The position numbers were made by a program, and so were the translations under genes. 64,000 bases of DNA from Rhodothermia bacterium (lineage in GTDB: Bacteria; Bacteroidota; Rhodothermia; Balneolales; Balneolaceae), in contig JAUICM010000003.1 in the NCBI GenBank assembly GCA_030427885.1, positions 62,001 to 126,000 on the forward strand, read 5' to 3'. The notes beneath the pieces were generated by a model. It saw only the letters and a program-made list of their open reading frames with translations. It did no database searches and was not told the DNA's origin. This document shows, one piece after another, positions 39,801 through 48,243 of this stretch (its first letter is position 1; each line of letters begins with the position of its first letter).

Positions 39801-40672
39801 TGGGTTTTATATCCTCCCAACTCACTTCTCCTCTTGAAGCTCTGAGGGAAGGCTTAAAAAAGATCTCGGATGGAAACCTTGAGACAACCTTACCTGTGTA
39901 TAGTGAGGATGAAATAGGTACACTAACCCGCGCCTATAATATGATGGGTAAACGGCTTATCACTCTTCAAAAAGAACTGGCTGAAACGGAAAGGGAAGCC
40001 GCATGGAAAGAAATGGCCCGTCAGGTTGCGCATGAGATCAAGAATCCACTCACCCCAATGAAGTTAAATCTGCAGCATCTTCAACGCCAATTACAGGCCA
40101 CGGGTGAGAAGCTCGGTGATAATAATCCAAAGATCACTAAAATCGCATCCAGTATGATCGAGCAGATCGATTCTCTTAACAAGATCGCATCTGACTTTTC
40201 TAAATTTGCTAAACCCCTGGAACAGGATTTCTTTCCTTTTGACTTGAATGAAATTGTACTATCTGTAGCCGAATTGTATGAACAGGATGAATCCTTTTCG
40301 CTTATTAAGGAAACTTCCGACCGGCCCCTTATTGTGCTGGGTGTGAAGGAAGAAGTACGCCGGGTATTGGTTAACCTGATCAAAAACGCGATCGAAGCCC
40401 TTGGCGAAAAGGGAACTATAACGCTCACCACCTTTACAGATCCACAGCGTTCCAATGCATTTGTAGAAGTAACAGACAACGGTGATGGAATCTCCGGGAA
40501 AGACCAGGAACGCATCTTTGTCCCAAATTTCTCTACCAAATCCAGTGGAACCGGTCTTGGACTTGCCATCTCCAGAAAGATCATAGAAGAACATGACGGA
40601 GAGATCACGTTTATTTCTACCAAAGGTCAGGGAACTTCTTTTACCATCCGGATTCCGCTTCAGAAAGACTGA
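36830..40672 (+). CDS. Very large NtrY-like membrane sensor histidine kinase
   Basis: The protein has 1280 residues from a GTG start. After an N-terminal membrane helix comes an extracytoplasmic domain (about 30-240) and a block of about eight membrane helices (about 245-500). A second extracytoplasmic region, further helices near 770, 820 and 970-1000, and a HAMP domain follow. HisKA has His1068 in ARQVAHEIKNPLTPMK. HATPase has NLIKNAIEAL, DNGDGISGKDQERIF and STGLGLAISRKI-type boxes (TGLGLAIS). The kinase core resembles NtrY. No response regulator is adjacent, so it is an orphan, and the stimulus is unknown. Confidence 0.9.
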   Translation: METIKKYLTSILFALLCSVVVCYAFFEWNALNNTPEKEDISELAASSVSLAQQNFQTYLQEFTSNSENLAEDIRTSIEQGVSNDITLNNALDKYDFWGFIVFREGERWLWDGFVPSEYSGQLLEQSESAYVSIGNDNNVVYLFSIIPFFVRSGEQVQRYDLYARVKLQQDNIIALGNDQEVNPEDLFTTKSQYPVHFSFSEYPQEGLLSSIPLSTSNSDSIATAYTLESDFEVYKQTLNDKNNLVRALFFMLFLVFGGFLIISFTQDLGGWAGLFIQVAAFTMIWLIIKSIYPLIEIEGSRYSMLQQITLVQYVVNAILAVLICFSMTQFMIQTRRFRLFSDPTRLLITSFFIGISSGIIFYRFLFTTQRVVYSSSVRVMDLELIPDPETLVLYLAAAVFFISILIVFATLYWFLLNTTKKQFWTVIIGLVTGFLAFSMVTSSLLPGDEEHSWILLITGLLFSVLLVFAVSQLRRNPNYSYTSKLRLLLFFSYISVCFIYIAFTKGDMMRQQERMLNTAKSFSVDEENEIEEITVDLLQTLSYELQNENSSLSNTIFDQAVEEVIQPKWLRYTISVQLISPDGNIIGDYTTSLSPPQWSTAYRIGQLKIPYEDEQIRRSNLRPIIRNQPFNANTINANYSAFRRGWIPLYESEESDTQLGWILCSVYKELPQLDRPLRTMISMNEASSWQQTLTATEYLNRAPIRSSITGIPLKIPEPSLLSASLENLVENDSIYETTTIYGSESVNELYIKNGADSIIRVASKKFSFTQHLFSFLRFFFILVILGLLILLAVSWKQDWHIFGYARRFKDRLIDRFILASLVCLIALVGASYFVLNSQNNDDVQERLFDRLGNLITNLESELINNSNGAESLQRITSILDVDAALYENGVLINSTTTQIFTQNVLPTTVPWEVYKNLMNSESSQELIVVALDGEEMMIGFQPWLNSENQIAGIAAIPTFLKAPKFYERLLTTTSFLLGFYTLIFGVLMLAVGFISSQLTSPLEALREGLKKISDGNLETTLPVYSEDEIGTLTRAYNMMGKRLITLQKELAETEREAAWKEMARQVAHEIKNPLTPMKLNLQHLQRQLQATGEKLGDNNPKITKIASSMIEQIDSLNKIASDFSKFAKPLEQDFFPFDLNEIVLSVAELYEQDESFSLIKETSDRPLIVLGVKEEVRRVLVNLIKNAIEALGEKGTITLTTFTDPQRSNAFVEVTDNGDGISGKDQERIFVPNFSTKSSGTGLGLAISRKIIEEHDGEITFISTKGQGTSFTIRIPLQKD

Positions 40673-40782
40673 AACTAACCTGTTGTCCACCTGTTAGTTT
40701 ACTTTATGATCACCTTTTATCCGGAAATATTCCCTGCTACTTAAATGGTTCTTTCGTACCATAGGCAGCTCATCAATTTGTT

Positions 40783-42123
40783 ATGGATCATCAGCTTTCG
40801 GACATAAAAAAAGAATCTTCTATTCTCCTGAAACTGGGCCTCCCTATTGTGGGAACTCAGTTACTGGGAATGGGCCTGAATGTGACTGACACGATCATGG
40901 CTGGGAATCTTTCCGCAGCAGACCTCGCGGGTGTTGCTGTTGGAAACGCTCTTTATTTTCCGATCGCTCTTTTTGGGATGGCCACGCTTGTAGCCATCAA
41001 CCCTGTTGTTTCTCAGTTTCTTGGAGGCCGACAATTTGATAAGATTGGCAAAAGTGCACGTCAGATGTTATGGCTGATCGGCTTTCTCACTATTCCGTCT
41101 TTTTTTATAGTCAGGAACCTGGATATCCTGATGACCTGGACCGGAGTCGACCCCCAGATCATTCCACTGGCTTCCGGATATATGAAGTCTGTTTCATGGG
41201 GTATTCCAGGTTTATTTGTCCTGGCCGGATTCCGGTATTTCAGCGAAGGACTGGCAGTAACCAAGCCCCCTATGTTTATCGCGGGTGCAATTATGCTGCT
41301 CAACATCCCTGCTGACTATATTTTTATGTACGGCAAATTCGGGCTTCCTCAAATGGGCGCTATCGGAACCGGCTATGCAACAACCATTGTTCAAACAATA
41401 GGCGGTATTGCCATTGTGTTGTTTACCATGTCTTTCAAACCATTCAAGCGTTTCCATATTTTCGCAAAAACCAGGGGCCCTGAATGGAAGTACATCAAAG
41501 AGCTTCTGCATGTGGGAGTACCAAATGGAGTGAGTTCCATGATGGAGGTGTTACTGTTTGCTTCTGTAAGTGTATTAATGGGTACACTTAGTGTGACTGC
41601 ATCAGCCGCACACCAGGTAACGATCAACATCGCTGCCACCATCTTTATGGTTCCTTTCGGCTTATCTATGGCAATCTCTCAAAGAGTTGGAATGGCTGTC
41701 GGCCAGGGGTCCATTGCTAATGCCCGTTTCAGAGGATTTTTAGGAACCGGAGTCTGTGCACTTTTCATGACTATGACTGCCGCACTTATCTTTTCTATTC
41801 CGGAAACTATTGTAGGTATCTACACCAGCGATCCGGAAGTAAGCAAGCTGGCTGTATCACTCGTTTTCTTTGCCGGTTTATTCCAGATCTCAGACGGACT
41901 TCAGGTAGGAGGTTTTGGTGCGCTGAGGGGACTGAAAGACACCAGGATGCCCATGGTATTTAATCTGATATCCTATTGGGTTTTAGGATTCTCGATCGGG
42001 TATTATCTTGGCCTGGAACTCGATTACGGCCCCGGAGGATTATGGATCGGCCTGATCTCCGGATTAACTGTAGCCGCTGTTCTCCATAACGTTCGATTTC
42101 ATTTGCTCACAAAAAGCCATTAA
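40783..42123 (+). CDS. MATE-family efflux transporter
   Basis: The protein has 446 residues and about 12 membrane helices. It begins LKLGLPIVGTQLLGMGLNVTDTIMAG and has FGLSMAISQRVGMAVGQG in the second half, which mirrors the internal two-fold repeat of MATE (NorM-like) antiporters. These exchange Na+ or H+ for amphipathic or cationic compounds. It ends 41 nt before the type III polyketide synthase on the same strand, so it could export the product of that cluster (inference). Confidence 0.93.
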   Translation: MDHQLSDIKKESSILLKLGLPIVGTQLLGMGLNVTDTIMAGNLSAADLAGVAVGNALYFPIALFGMATLVAINPVVSQFLGGRQFDKIGKSARQMLWLIGFLTIPSFFIVRNLDILMTWTGVDPQIIPLASGYMKSVSWGIPGLFVLAGFRYFSEGLAVTKPPMFIAGAIMLLNIPADYIFMYGKFGLPQMGAIGTGYATTIVQTIGGIAIVLFTMSFKPFKRFHIFAKTRGPEWKYIKELLHVGVPNGVSSMMEVLLFASVSVLMGTLSVTASAAHQVTINIAATIFMVPFGLSMAISQRVGMAVGQGSIANARFRGFLGTGVCALFMTMTAALIFSIPETIVGIYTSDPEVSKLAVSLVFFAGLFQISDGLQVGGFGALRGLKDTRMPMVFNLISYWVLGFSIGYYLGLELDYGPGGLWIGLISGLTVAAVLHNVRFHLLTKSH

Positions 42124-42164
42124 TCAGGCCTTTTAAATGCCCTGACAAACCATTAAACTCTGGT

Positions 42165-43274
42165 ATGGCAATTTATATAAATGATATTGCAACAGCAGTT
42201 CCCCCAACATTTGAGGAACAGCAATCTTTAAGGGAGATCATGAAAGAGGGTGTTTCCGGAGACCGGAGAACACAGGCGATCCTTCACCGGGTTTACACTC
42301 AATCGGGTATCCAAAAAAGGCATCTCATCCGTAATGATTATCGCAACGCCGACCCTGACTCTTTCTTTAAAAGAGCTATGCGAAAGTATGACTCTCCCAC
42401 AACAGAAGAACGAAATCTGATCTATCAGGAAGAAGCTACCAAGCTTTTTATTGAAGTGGCAGATAAGCTGCTTGCTCAAAATCCTGACCTGGATAAACAT
42501 AGTATCACCCATGTGATCACGGTATCCTGTACCGGCTTTTTTGCTCCCGGACCTGATTTTGAAGTAGTGCGCCATCTCGGACTTTCTACTTCCACCCAGC
42601 GATTTCACATCGGTTTTATGGGTTGCTATGCCGTGTTTCCAGCTTTAAAGCTAGCTAAATCGATCTGTGAAGCTGACCCCGAGGCCACCGTTCTTGTACT
42701 CAGCTGTGAACTATGCACTCTTCATTTCCAGGCCAAAGACACGATCGACAGCCTGCTTGCTGATTCTGTGTTCGGCGATGGAGCATCCGGGGCAATTGTA
42801 TCTGCCAGGAAAGGTTCCAATAAAGGGTTTCGAATGGACTCTTTTGCCTCGGCTTTAGCTTATGAGGGAGAACGCGATATGGCATGGACCATTGGTAACA
42901 ATGGATTCAATATGGTGCTTACCAGTTATGTGCCCGATATAATCAGTGCAAATCTGCCAGAAGTTATTCAACCGATCTTCGACAAAATGGGCATCCAGAA
43001 AGAGGATATTCATACCTGGGCTGTTCACCCCGGTGGCCGTGCTATTGTTGATAAGACGGAAGAATCTATGGGATTATCGGAATCTCAGGTTAAGCCCTCC
43101 AGGGATGCTCTGGCTGAATATGGGAATATGAGTAGCGCCACGATCCTTTTTGTTCTCGATAACGTACGAAAGAGTGACATTCCAGATGATGCAAAAGTGC
43201 TCCCAATTGCGTTTGGGCCGGGCCTTACCATTGAAACGGGAATCTTTACTGTTTTTGATGAGAATGGTGGCTGA
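42165..43274 (+). CDS. Type III polyketide synthase
   Basis: The protein has 369 residues of the chalcone synthase fold. The catalytic triad is visible: Cys122 in TVSCTGFFAPGPDFE, His288 in WAVHPGGRAI, and Asn321 in EYGNMSSATILF. GFMGCYAVFPALKLAKSI and SVFGDGASGAIV are family segments. It condenses a starter acyl-CoA with malonyl-CoA units and cyclises the chain to alkylresorcinols, alkylpyrones or tetrahydroxynaphthalene-like products. The methyltransferase and FAD monooxygenase that follow favour a phenolic lipid. Starter specificity cannot be read here. Confidence 0.94.
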   Translation: MAIYINDIATAVPPTFEEQQSLREIMKEGVSGDRRTQAILHRVYTQSGIQKRHLIRNDYRNADPDSFFKRAMRKYDSPTTEERNLIYQEEATKLFIEVADKLLAQNPDLDKHSITHVITVSCTGFFAPGPDFEVVRHLGLSTSTQRFHIGFMGCYAVFPALKLAKSICEADPEATVLVLSCELCTLHFQAKDTIDSLLADSVFGDGASGAIVSARKGSNKGFRMDSFASALAYEGERDMAWTIGNNGFNMVLTSYVPDIISANLPEVIQPIFDKMGIQKEDIHTWAVHPGGRAIVDKTEESMGLSESQVKPSRDALAEYGNMSSATILFVLDNVRKSDIPDDAKVLPIAFGPGLTIETGIFTVFDENGG

Positions 43275-43276
43275 CC

Positions 43277-43972
43277 ATGCCGCATTTCCTTAAAAAACGG
43301 AATTCCGGCTTGTCCGAGTTAATGGACTCCAAGGATTGCGATCCAAAACTCTTGGATAATACTTATCAGCAATTCAAAATGATCAACCTGCTTCTATGTA
43401 ACTGGAGAGGTATTTATAAAACTATGCTCCGGCCTGTGATGAGCGGTCCTTCAAAAACATATACTCTGCTGGATATCGGTTTCGGTGGTGGTGATATCCC
43501 CGTTTCGATTTCAAAATGGGCTAAGAAAGATGGTATCAAACTCAAAATCACAGCCATTGAGACCGATCGAAGATCTTTTGAATTTGCTCAAAAACTTCCA
43601 GAGGACCCAAATATTCAGTTTTTGCATTGCAGTTCATCAGACCTTCTGAATAAAGGGTTGCAATATGATTTTGTGATCTCCAATCACCTGATGCATCACC
43701 TGAATGACACGGCCTTAGTTTCACTGCTTAATGACGCCCGTTCCCTATCCACCAGTATGGTTCTGTTCAACGACATAGAGCGTAGTGATCTTGGATATGT
43801 CATGTTCACAACCATCGCACGTCTGATATTTCATAATTCCTATATTGTGAAAGATGGCCTTACTTCCATCAAACGAAGTTTTACCAGAAAAGAGCTCCGA
43901 GCTTTGATACCGGAAAAATGGAAGTTAAAAACACCCGGTTTATACCGATTACTTTTGATCTATGAGCATTAA
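43277..43972 (+). CDS. SAM-dependent methyltransferase of the polyketide cluster
   Basis: The protein has 231 residues and the class I SAM-binding motif LLDIGFGGGDIPVSIS (about 68-83), followed by ITAIETDRRSFEFAQ. FVISNHLMHHLNDTALVSLL is the post-motif catalytic region common to small-molecule O- or C-methyltransferases. It begins 2 nt after the polyketide synthase stop and overlaps the next gene by 11 nt, so the three act as one unit. By analogy to SrsB/BpsB it would methylate the polyketide. Confidence 0.88.
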   Translation: MPHFLKKRNSGLSELMDSKDCDPKLLDNTYQQFKMINLLLCNWRGIYKTMLRPVMSGPSKTYTLLDIGFGGGDIPVSISKWAKKDGIKLKITAIETDRRSFEFAQKLPEDPNIQFLHCSSSDLLNKGLQYDFVISNHLMHHLNDTALVSLLNDARSLSTSMVLFNDIERSDLGYVMFTTIARLIFHNSYIVKDGLTSIKRSFTRKELRALIPEKWKLKTPGLYRLLLIYEH

Positions 43973-45113
43973 TATAGAAGATGTTGTTGTTATTGGCGGA
44001 GGTCCGGTTGGGCTACTGATGGGGCTCAGTCTTCATAAGAGGGGAATTCCTTTCACAATTCTGGAAGAAAGAACAGAAGTAGTTCCTGATTCACGATCCC
44101 TGGGAATACACCCTGTTTCTCTTGATATCTTCGATGAGCTGGAGATCACATCGCAATTTCTTGAAAAGGGAATTAAAGTCAGACAAGGTGTTGCCCACTC
44201 CGGTCAGAAAGAACTGGGACGCATCAACTTTGAAATCATACCCGGTTCTCATAAATACATTCTCCTTCTTCCCCAATCTGAAACCGAGTCTATTCTGAAG
44301 GATGAACTTAAAAAACGGTCACCGGGATCCCTTCTCGAAGGCTGTGAGCTTACAGGATTAGAACAGCACGATGATATGGTCACCATCACATTCCTGAAAG
44401 ATGGAGATACACATTCTGCTGATATCGGATATGCAATAGGTTGTGACGGAAAAAACAGCTTCGTGAGAGATGCAGCTGGAATTGAATTTTCGGGTAAAAA
44501 ATATCCCGATACTTATATCATGGGGGACTTTGCAGACAACACGGAATATCAAAATGACGCTGTTGTTTATCTTCCAAAAGGTGGGTTGATCGAATGTTTT
44601 CCTTCCACCAATGGCATTCGCAGATGGGTGGTTAAAACAGATACGTACGTCAAAGAACCCACAGCTGAAATGATCACTGAGATCATCGATTCCAGAATTG
44701 GCATTAAACCCGATCCAGCTTCCGCATCTATGGTGAGCAGCTTTGGAGTTCAGCAATACTTTGCTGATCAATTTGTGAAAGACCGTGTTTGCCTGGCAGG
44801 AGATGCTGCTCACGTGGTGAGTCCGATCGGGGGGCAGGGAATGAACCTGGGCTGGATGGATGCCTGGCACCTGGCAAACGTGATGTCGTTCTGCAGAGGA
44901 ATATCTAAAGACCAACCCATAGCCGATCTCTTTATCTACGAATCCAAGCAAAAACCGATCGCAAGAAAAGTAGCTAACAGAGCTGAATGGAATATGAAAC
45001 TGGGACGTAAATCCCTTTTTCCCTCATTTAAACATCTCATTGTCAGGAGGATGCTGAAAGCCCCTTTTCACAATATTTTTGCCCGGCGTTTTACTATGAG
45101 CGGACTGGAATGA
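43962..45113 (+). CDS. FAD-dependent aromatic monooxygenase of the polyketide cluster
   Basis: The protein has 383 residues. The dinucleotide fold is VVVIGGGPVGLLMGLSLHKRG. The second FAD motif CLAGDAAHVVSPIGGQGMNLG and the DG-type motif IGCDGKNSFVRDAAGI place it in the PHBH/UbiH class of single-component hydroxylases. These hydroxylate phenolic rings with O2 and NAD(P)H. With the preceding synthase and methyltransferase it mirrors the SrsA-SrsB-SrsC order, where the flavoprotein oxidises alkylresorcinol towards quinones. It ends the cluster. Confidence 0.9.
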   Translation: MSINIEDVVVIGGGPVGLLMGLSLHKRGIPFTILEERTEVVPDSRSLGIHPVSLDIFDELEITSQFLEKGIKVRQGVAHSGQKELGRINFEIIPGSHKYILLLPQSETESILKDELKKRSPGSLLEGCELTGLEQHDDMVTITFLKDGDTHSADIGYAIGCDGKNSFVRDAAGIEFSGKKYPDTYIMGDFADNTEYQNDAVVYLPKGGLIECFPSTNGIRRWVVKTDTYVKEPTAEMITEIIDSRIGIKPDPASASMVSSFGVQQYFADQFVKDRVCLAGDAAHVVSPIGGQGMNLGWMDAWHLANVMSFCRGISKDQPIADLFIYESKQKPIARKVANRAEWNMKLGRKSLFPSFKHLIVRRMLKAPFHNIFARRFTMSGLE

Positions 45114-45123
45114 AAAACCCAGA

Positions 45124-45207
45124 TCAGATAAAGAAAAGGATGGTGAAGATGGTTCCACCCTCAATATTCTCTCTTTTGGAAAGGGTGGCTTCGAGACTTC
45201 CTATTTG
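45124..45207 (-). pseudogene. 3' relic of a histidine kinase gene
   Basis: On the minus strand this short frame reads GSLEATLSKRENIEGGTIFT, then ILFFI and a stop. The intact kinase gene that ends at 48244 finishes KLEATLSQRENEEGGTTFTI-LFYI and stop. The match continues a few bases past the stop. An in-frame stop lies just upstream, so only about 25 codons of the C-terminal ATPase domain remain. The rest of the gap to 45487 shows no gene, repeat or terminator that I can support. Confidence 0.75.
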
Positions 45208-45487
45208 CTTTTAACCCTGATAGCCCCCTTGAATATACAACTCCTTTTTTTTGCATTACACAAGTCTCTAACTTAAGAAATCCATAGACTTTCACTTTAA
45301 TACAAAAAATCCTGCCAATAAGAATAGGCTCTTGAGGTTCCTCCTGTAGTTATTATAATGGCTATGGCAACAATACTCATTGACCTAATTCTGCATTTTC
45401 GTTTATTATCACAAGTGATTGGTTTCATGGATATTCTCCAATTAAAGGTTACAGGTGTTATTCATCGCCTTGTCCTTCCGTTGTCTG

Positions 45488-46753
45488 CTATTCCCTCTTG
45501 CCTATAGTTATAAAAGCTCTGCTGCCATCTAAGCCTACTGATGCAACTGTATTTCCTTTTATGGCTACATCGTACAGATTCCCCGTTATGTTTGTCTCAA
45601 ATTTGGTCCATCCGGCACCATTAAAGTGCAGTATTCTTCCAAATCCTCCAACTGTAATCAGGTCATTCAAGCCATTGGCATCGATGGCAAACAAATAGGG
45701 GTGTTCTATATTTTCTTTGTTCAGGTTTTTCCAGGGCAGGGAAGAATCTATCTTCGATTTCAAGGATATACGGTTACCTACCACATAGGTAATTCCCTGT
45801 TCATCAAACCAGATTCCGCTGATACTGGACGGAATAGGTTCTGAAGGCAATATTTCTACCGTTTGATCATCATTGACCCTCAGAATAAGTTTATCTGAAC
45901 TTTGGGATTGTTTTGCCGCCACCGCCACCGCCCCCTGCTGTTCATTCCCGTGGATGTCATAAAAATCCAGTTCCGTATTCGTTTCGATCTGTTGCCAGCT
46001 TTGGCCATTATAATGTGAGATAGTACTATTACTCCCAACTGCATAAACATTTGAATTATCCGTTCCCCAAAGTCTGTTTACAGAAGTAGGAATACATTCT
46101 ATTACTTTTTGTTCTGTACCATCATATCGAGTTACCTGTGAAAGAGAAGATGCCCAAATATCATTTTCAGAAAAACCGATGACAGAAGTTGCCCGATATG
46201 AACCCCTACCGGACTGATTACAGAAAGTATAAAATTGAAGTCTTATTAATTTCCAGTCTTCTCCGTCCCAATGAACCGCGTTATAAATTTTGCTATCCGC
46301 CTGCCCGGTAGAATCGTTCCTATGGATCTCTCCCACCGCCCAGATGTCATTCTCATCAATAACAGACACTCCATAAAGTATACTGGAGGAATGCTCCCCA
46401 AATGTGAATGTTTGCCAGGTGAAATTGCTGGAAGTGGTATCTAAGGTAGTGGATTGCCTTTCTATACTTCTTCCCCGTCCGTTGGAGTGGCTGGCTTTCC
46501 AGATGTAGGAAGTGGAAGGTTCAAGCCCTGTGTCGTATACCACCGTATCCGCGCGGTTCAGCCGAAAGGAGGATATCTCGTTCCCATCCCTCTCAATACG
46601 TATGACTGAACCTTCCGAAGCATGTATTTCTAAGGCCGCCTCTACCGCGGAAACTACTTTTACCTTAAAAAAATCAGTACTGTCATTGTCGAACAGGCCA
46701 CAGCCTGAAAAAAAGCAAAGTATACATAATGATATTGGCGAGAACACTCTCAT
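45488..46753 (-). CDS. Beta-propeller-like surface lipoprotein A
   Basis: The protein has 421 residues. The signal MRVFSPISLCILCFFSGC has a lipobox. A fibronectin III-like part (about 35-105, DTGLEPSTSYIWKAS) is followed by repeated blocks. Each block has a D-I/V-W/Y-A-V/S motif and a H-x-W/N-D/G-G motif (NDIWAVGEIHRND, AVHWDGEDWKLI, NVYAVGSNSTISHYNGQSW, RILHFNGAGWTKF). These look like blades of a propeller. No catalytic motif is recognised. It is downstream of and clearly related to the next lipoprotein gene, suggesting a duplicated pair. Confidence 0.75.
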   Translation of the reverse strand: MRVFSPISLCILCFFSGCGLFDNDSTDFFKVKVVSAVEAALEIHASEGSVIRIERDGNEISSFRLNRADTVVYDTGLEPSTSYIWKASHSNGRGRSIERQSTTLDTTSSNFTWQTFTFGEHSSSILYGVSVIDENDIWAVGEIHRNDSTGQADSKIYNAVHWDGEDWKLIRLQFYTFCNQSGRGSYRATSVIGFSENDIWASSLSQVTRYDGTEQKVIECIPTSVNRLWGTDNSNVYAVGSNSTISHYNGQSWQQIETNTELDFYDIHGNEQQGAVAVAAKQSQSSDKLILRVNDDQTVEILPSEPIPSSISGIWFDEQGITYVVGNRISLKSKIDSSLPWKNLNKENIEHPYLFAIDANGLNDLITVGGFGRILHFNGAGWTKFETNITGNLYDVAIKGNTVASVGLDGSRAFITIGKRE

Positions 46754-46862
46754 TGATCAGTTTGGTTATAAATAAGAAACATTAAACAATAAGATTATGA
46801 AAGGGAATAAAGCCTTCTTATTGCACGATCAAGGGCGCTGACCTTTGGGGCTATCCGTTACC

Positions 46863-46886
46863 GGGGCGGTGCTGCAACACCGCCCC
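46863..46886. terminator. GC-rich hairpin between the two propeller lipoprotein genes
   Basis: GGGGCGGTG and CACCGCCCC form a 9-bp stem around CTGCAA. A T-rich stretch follows only on the plus strand, opposite to the genes. It lies 20 nt past the stop of the upstream minus-strand gene, so it could still limit read-through, or be a dispersed palindrome. Confidence 0.45.
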
Positions 46887-46905
46887 TATTTTATTTTAGA
46901 AAGCA

Positions 46906-47937
46906 CTATTCCTCCTGTTCTTCTAAGGTTCCGTGGTAGATCAGGTTCGTTCCATTGTTAAAATCCCACACTAAAAAAAATGCTTCTTCACTAAATAATT
47001 GAGCACGGTATACATTAAGAGGTAAATCTTCCAATAATGAAACCGTATTCTCACCATTATTATGAAGCACCTGATTTCCAGTGAGAATCAGAAGGTCTTT
47101 TCTATGACGACCATAGACCCCGACAATGTCGTTTCTGGTAGAAAATGATAAAACCTCATCACCTTCATATGTAAGTATTGAATGTTCTGTAGTAATGTAA
47201 ACTTCATCTGAAACATCATTCAACCAGAAAGAAGATCCTTTTCCCATTGCATTTGGAAAAACAACTTCTAAAGTTTTGCTATTTAAACTGTAAATAATCA
47301 TTTCATCTACAGCAGAACCTTCTTCTATTTTTGTACCCAGTATCAAGGGTAGTTTATTATCTGCTCTTACCCGATGAAACTGAACCCCAAAATCAGTCGT
47401 TAGCACCTCTTTCCAGTCCTTGCCATCATAGTGCAAAACAAATCCCAGTGCCTTTGATTCATTTGACATAGAAAACGTGCCTACTGCATATACATCGGAA
47501 CCGGATCTCCCCCAGATGTCTGTTACTGACCCGGAATACATGCCTGGCTTATTAAACGTGTAATCCAATTTCCAGGAACCCCCATCAAAGTGATATATCC
47601 TCCCGTCGCTTCCTGCGGCCCATACGTCGGCCTCAGAAAATCCGAATACCGCTTCGAAAGAATAAATGTTCTGTGCAGGCTCCCAGCTTTCTCCATCAAA
47701 ATGCCACAGCGTATGAAGTCCACTGGAGGCTACGGCCCAAACATCTTCCGGTGAGGAACCCCAGATATCATATAACCAACCCGAGGGACCGTTGGCTACT
47801 GTATCCACTTGCCAGGTATAGTTTCTTGGCCCGGGCTCTAAGGGCTCATCATCATCCCCGCCCCCTAAGATATTGCAACTGGTAATACTAGCTACAAACA
47901 AAAGACAAGCAATAACAATTGTATTCAATTTGAACAT
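46906..47937 (-). CDS. Beta-propeller-like surface lipoprotein B
   Basis: The protein has 343 residues from the ATG at 47935-47937, which starts the lipoprotein signal MFKLNTIVIACLLFVASITSC (Cys21). A longer start at 47982 would add 15 residues before it. Repeated blocks such as LYDIWGSSPEDVWAVASSGL, LWHFDGESW, DVWAAGSDGRIYHFDGGSW and SDVYAVGTFSMS form propeller-like blades. Its blocks share the W-x-F/W-D/N-G-x-S/D-W pattern with lipoprotein A. Function is unknown; the repeats suggest a binding surface. Confidence 0.78.
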   Translation of the reverse strand: MFKLNTIVIACLLFVASITSCNILGGGDDDEPLEPGPRNYTWQVDTVANGPSGWLYDIWGSSPEDVWAVASSGLHTLWHFDGESWEPAQNIYSFEAVFGFSEADVWAAGSDGRIYHFDGGSWKLDYTFNKPGMYSGSVTDIWGRSGSDVYAVGTFSMSNESKALGFVLHYDGKDWKEVLTTDFGVQFHRVRADNKLPLILGTKIEEGSAVDEMIIYSLNSKTLEVVFPNAMGKGSSFWLNDVSDEVYITTEHSILTYEGDEVLSFSTRNDIVGVYGRHRKDLLILTGNQVLHNNGENTVSLLEDLPLNVYRAQLFSEEAFFLVWDFNNGTNLIYHGTLEEQEE

Positions 47938-48243
47938 TTCTCTCTCTTTAATCCAACACTGAAATAAGCTCAATGCTTTCATATTTATTAGTATCTATAA
48001 ATCGAGTGTAATCATTTCATTATTCACTACAAAATTAATACTAATCAAAACCTCTACAACCTTTTACCCATACAGAAATAGATCCTTCTCCACCATTCGG
48101 CGGTTCAGGATGACAGGGTTGGGGAGGCATCCCAAAGACTACTGTGTCGCCTAAGTCTTAATTAAGGGACACTGTCATACGAGCGAATGCGAGTAGAGAG
48201 AAGAATCTTCAATGTGATTCCACAGCTCTTCTGAGGAACCAGA
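47938..48243. other. Gene-free gap with dispersed-repeat fragments
   Basis: This gap shows no gene. It contains two pieces that look like decayed dispersed repeats: 48080-48116 (AGATCCTTCTCC ... TTCAGGATGACAG) and 48172-48224 (TGTCATACGAGCGAATGCGA ... GATTCCACAG). The similarity to known repeat families is from memory, so it is only suggestive. Confidence 0.5.
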
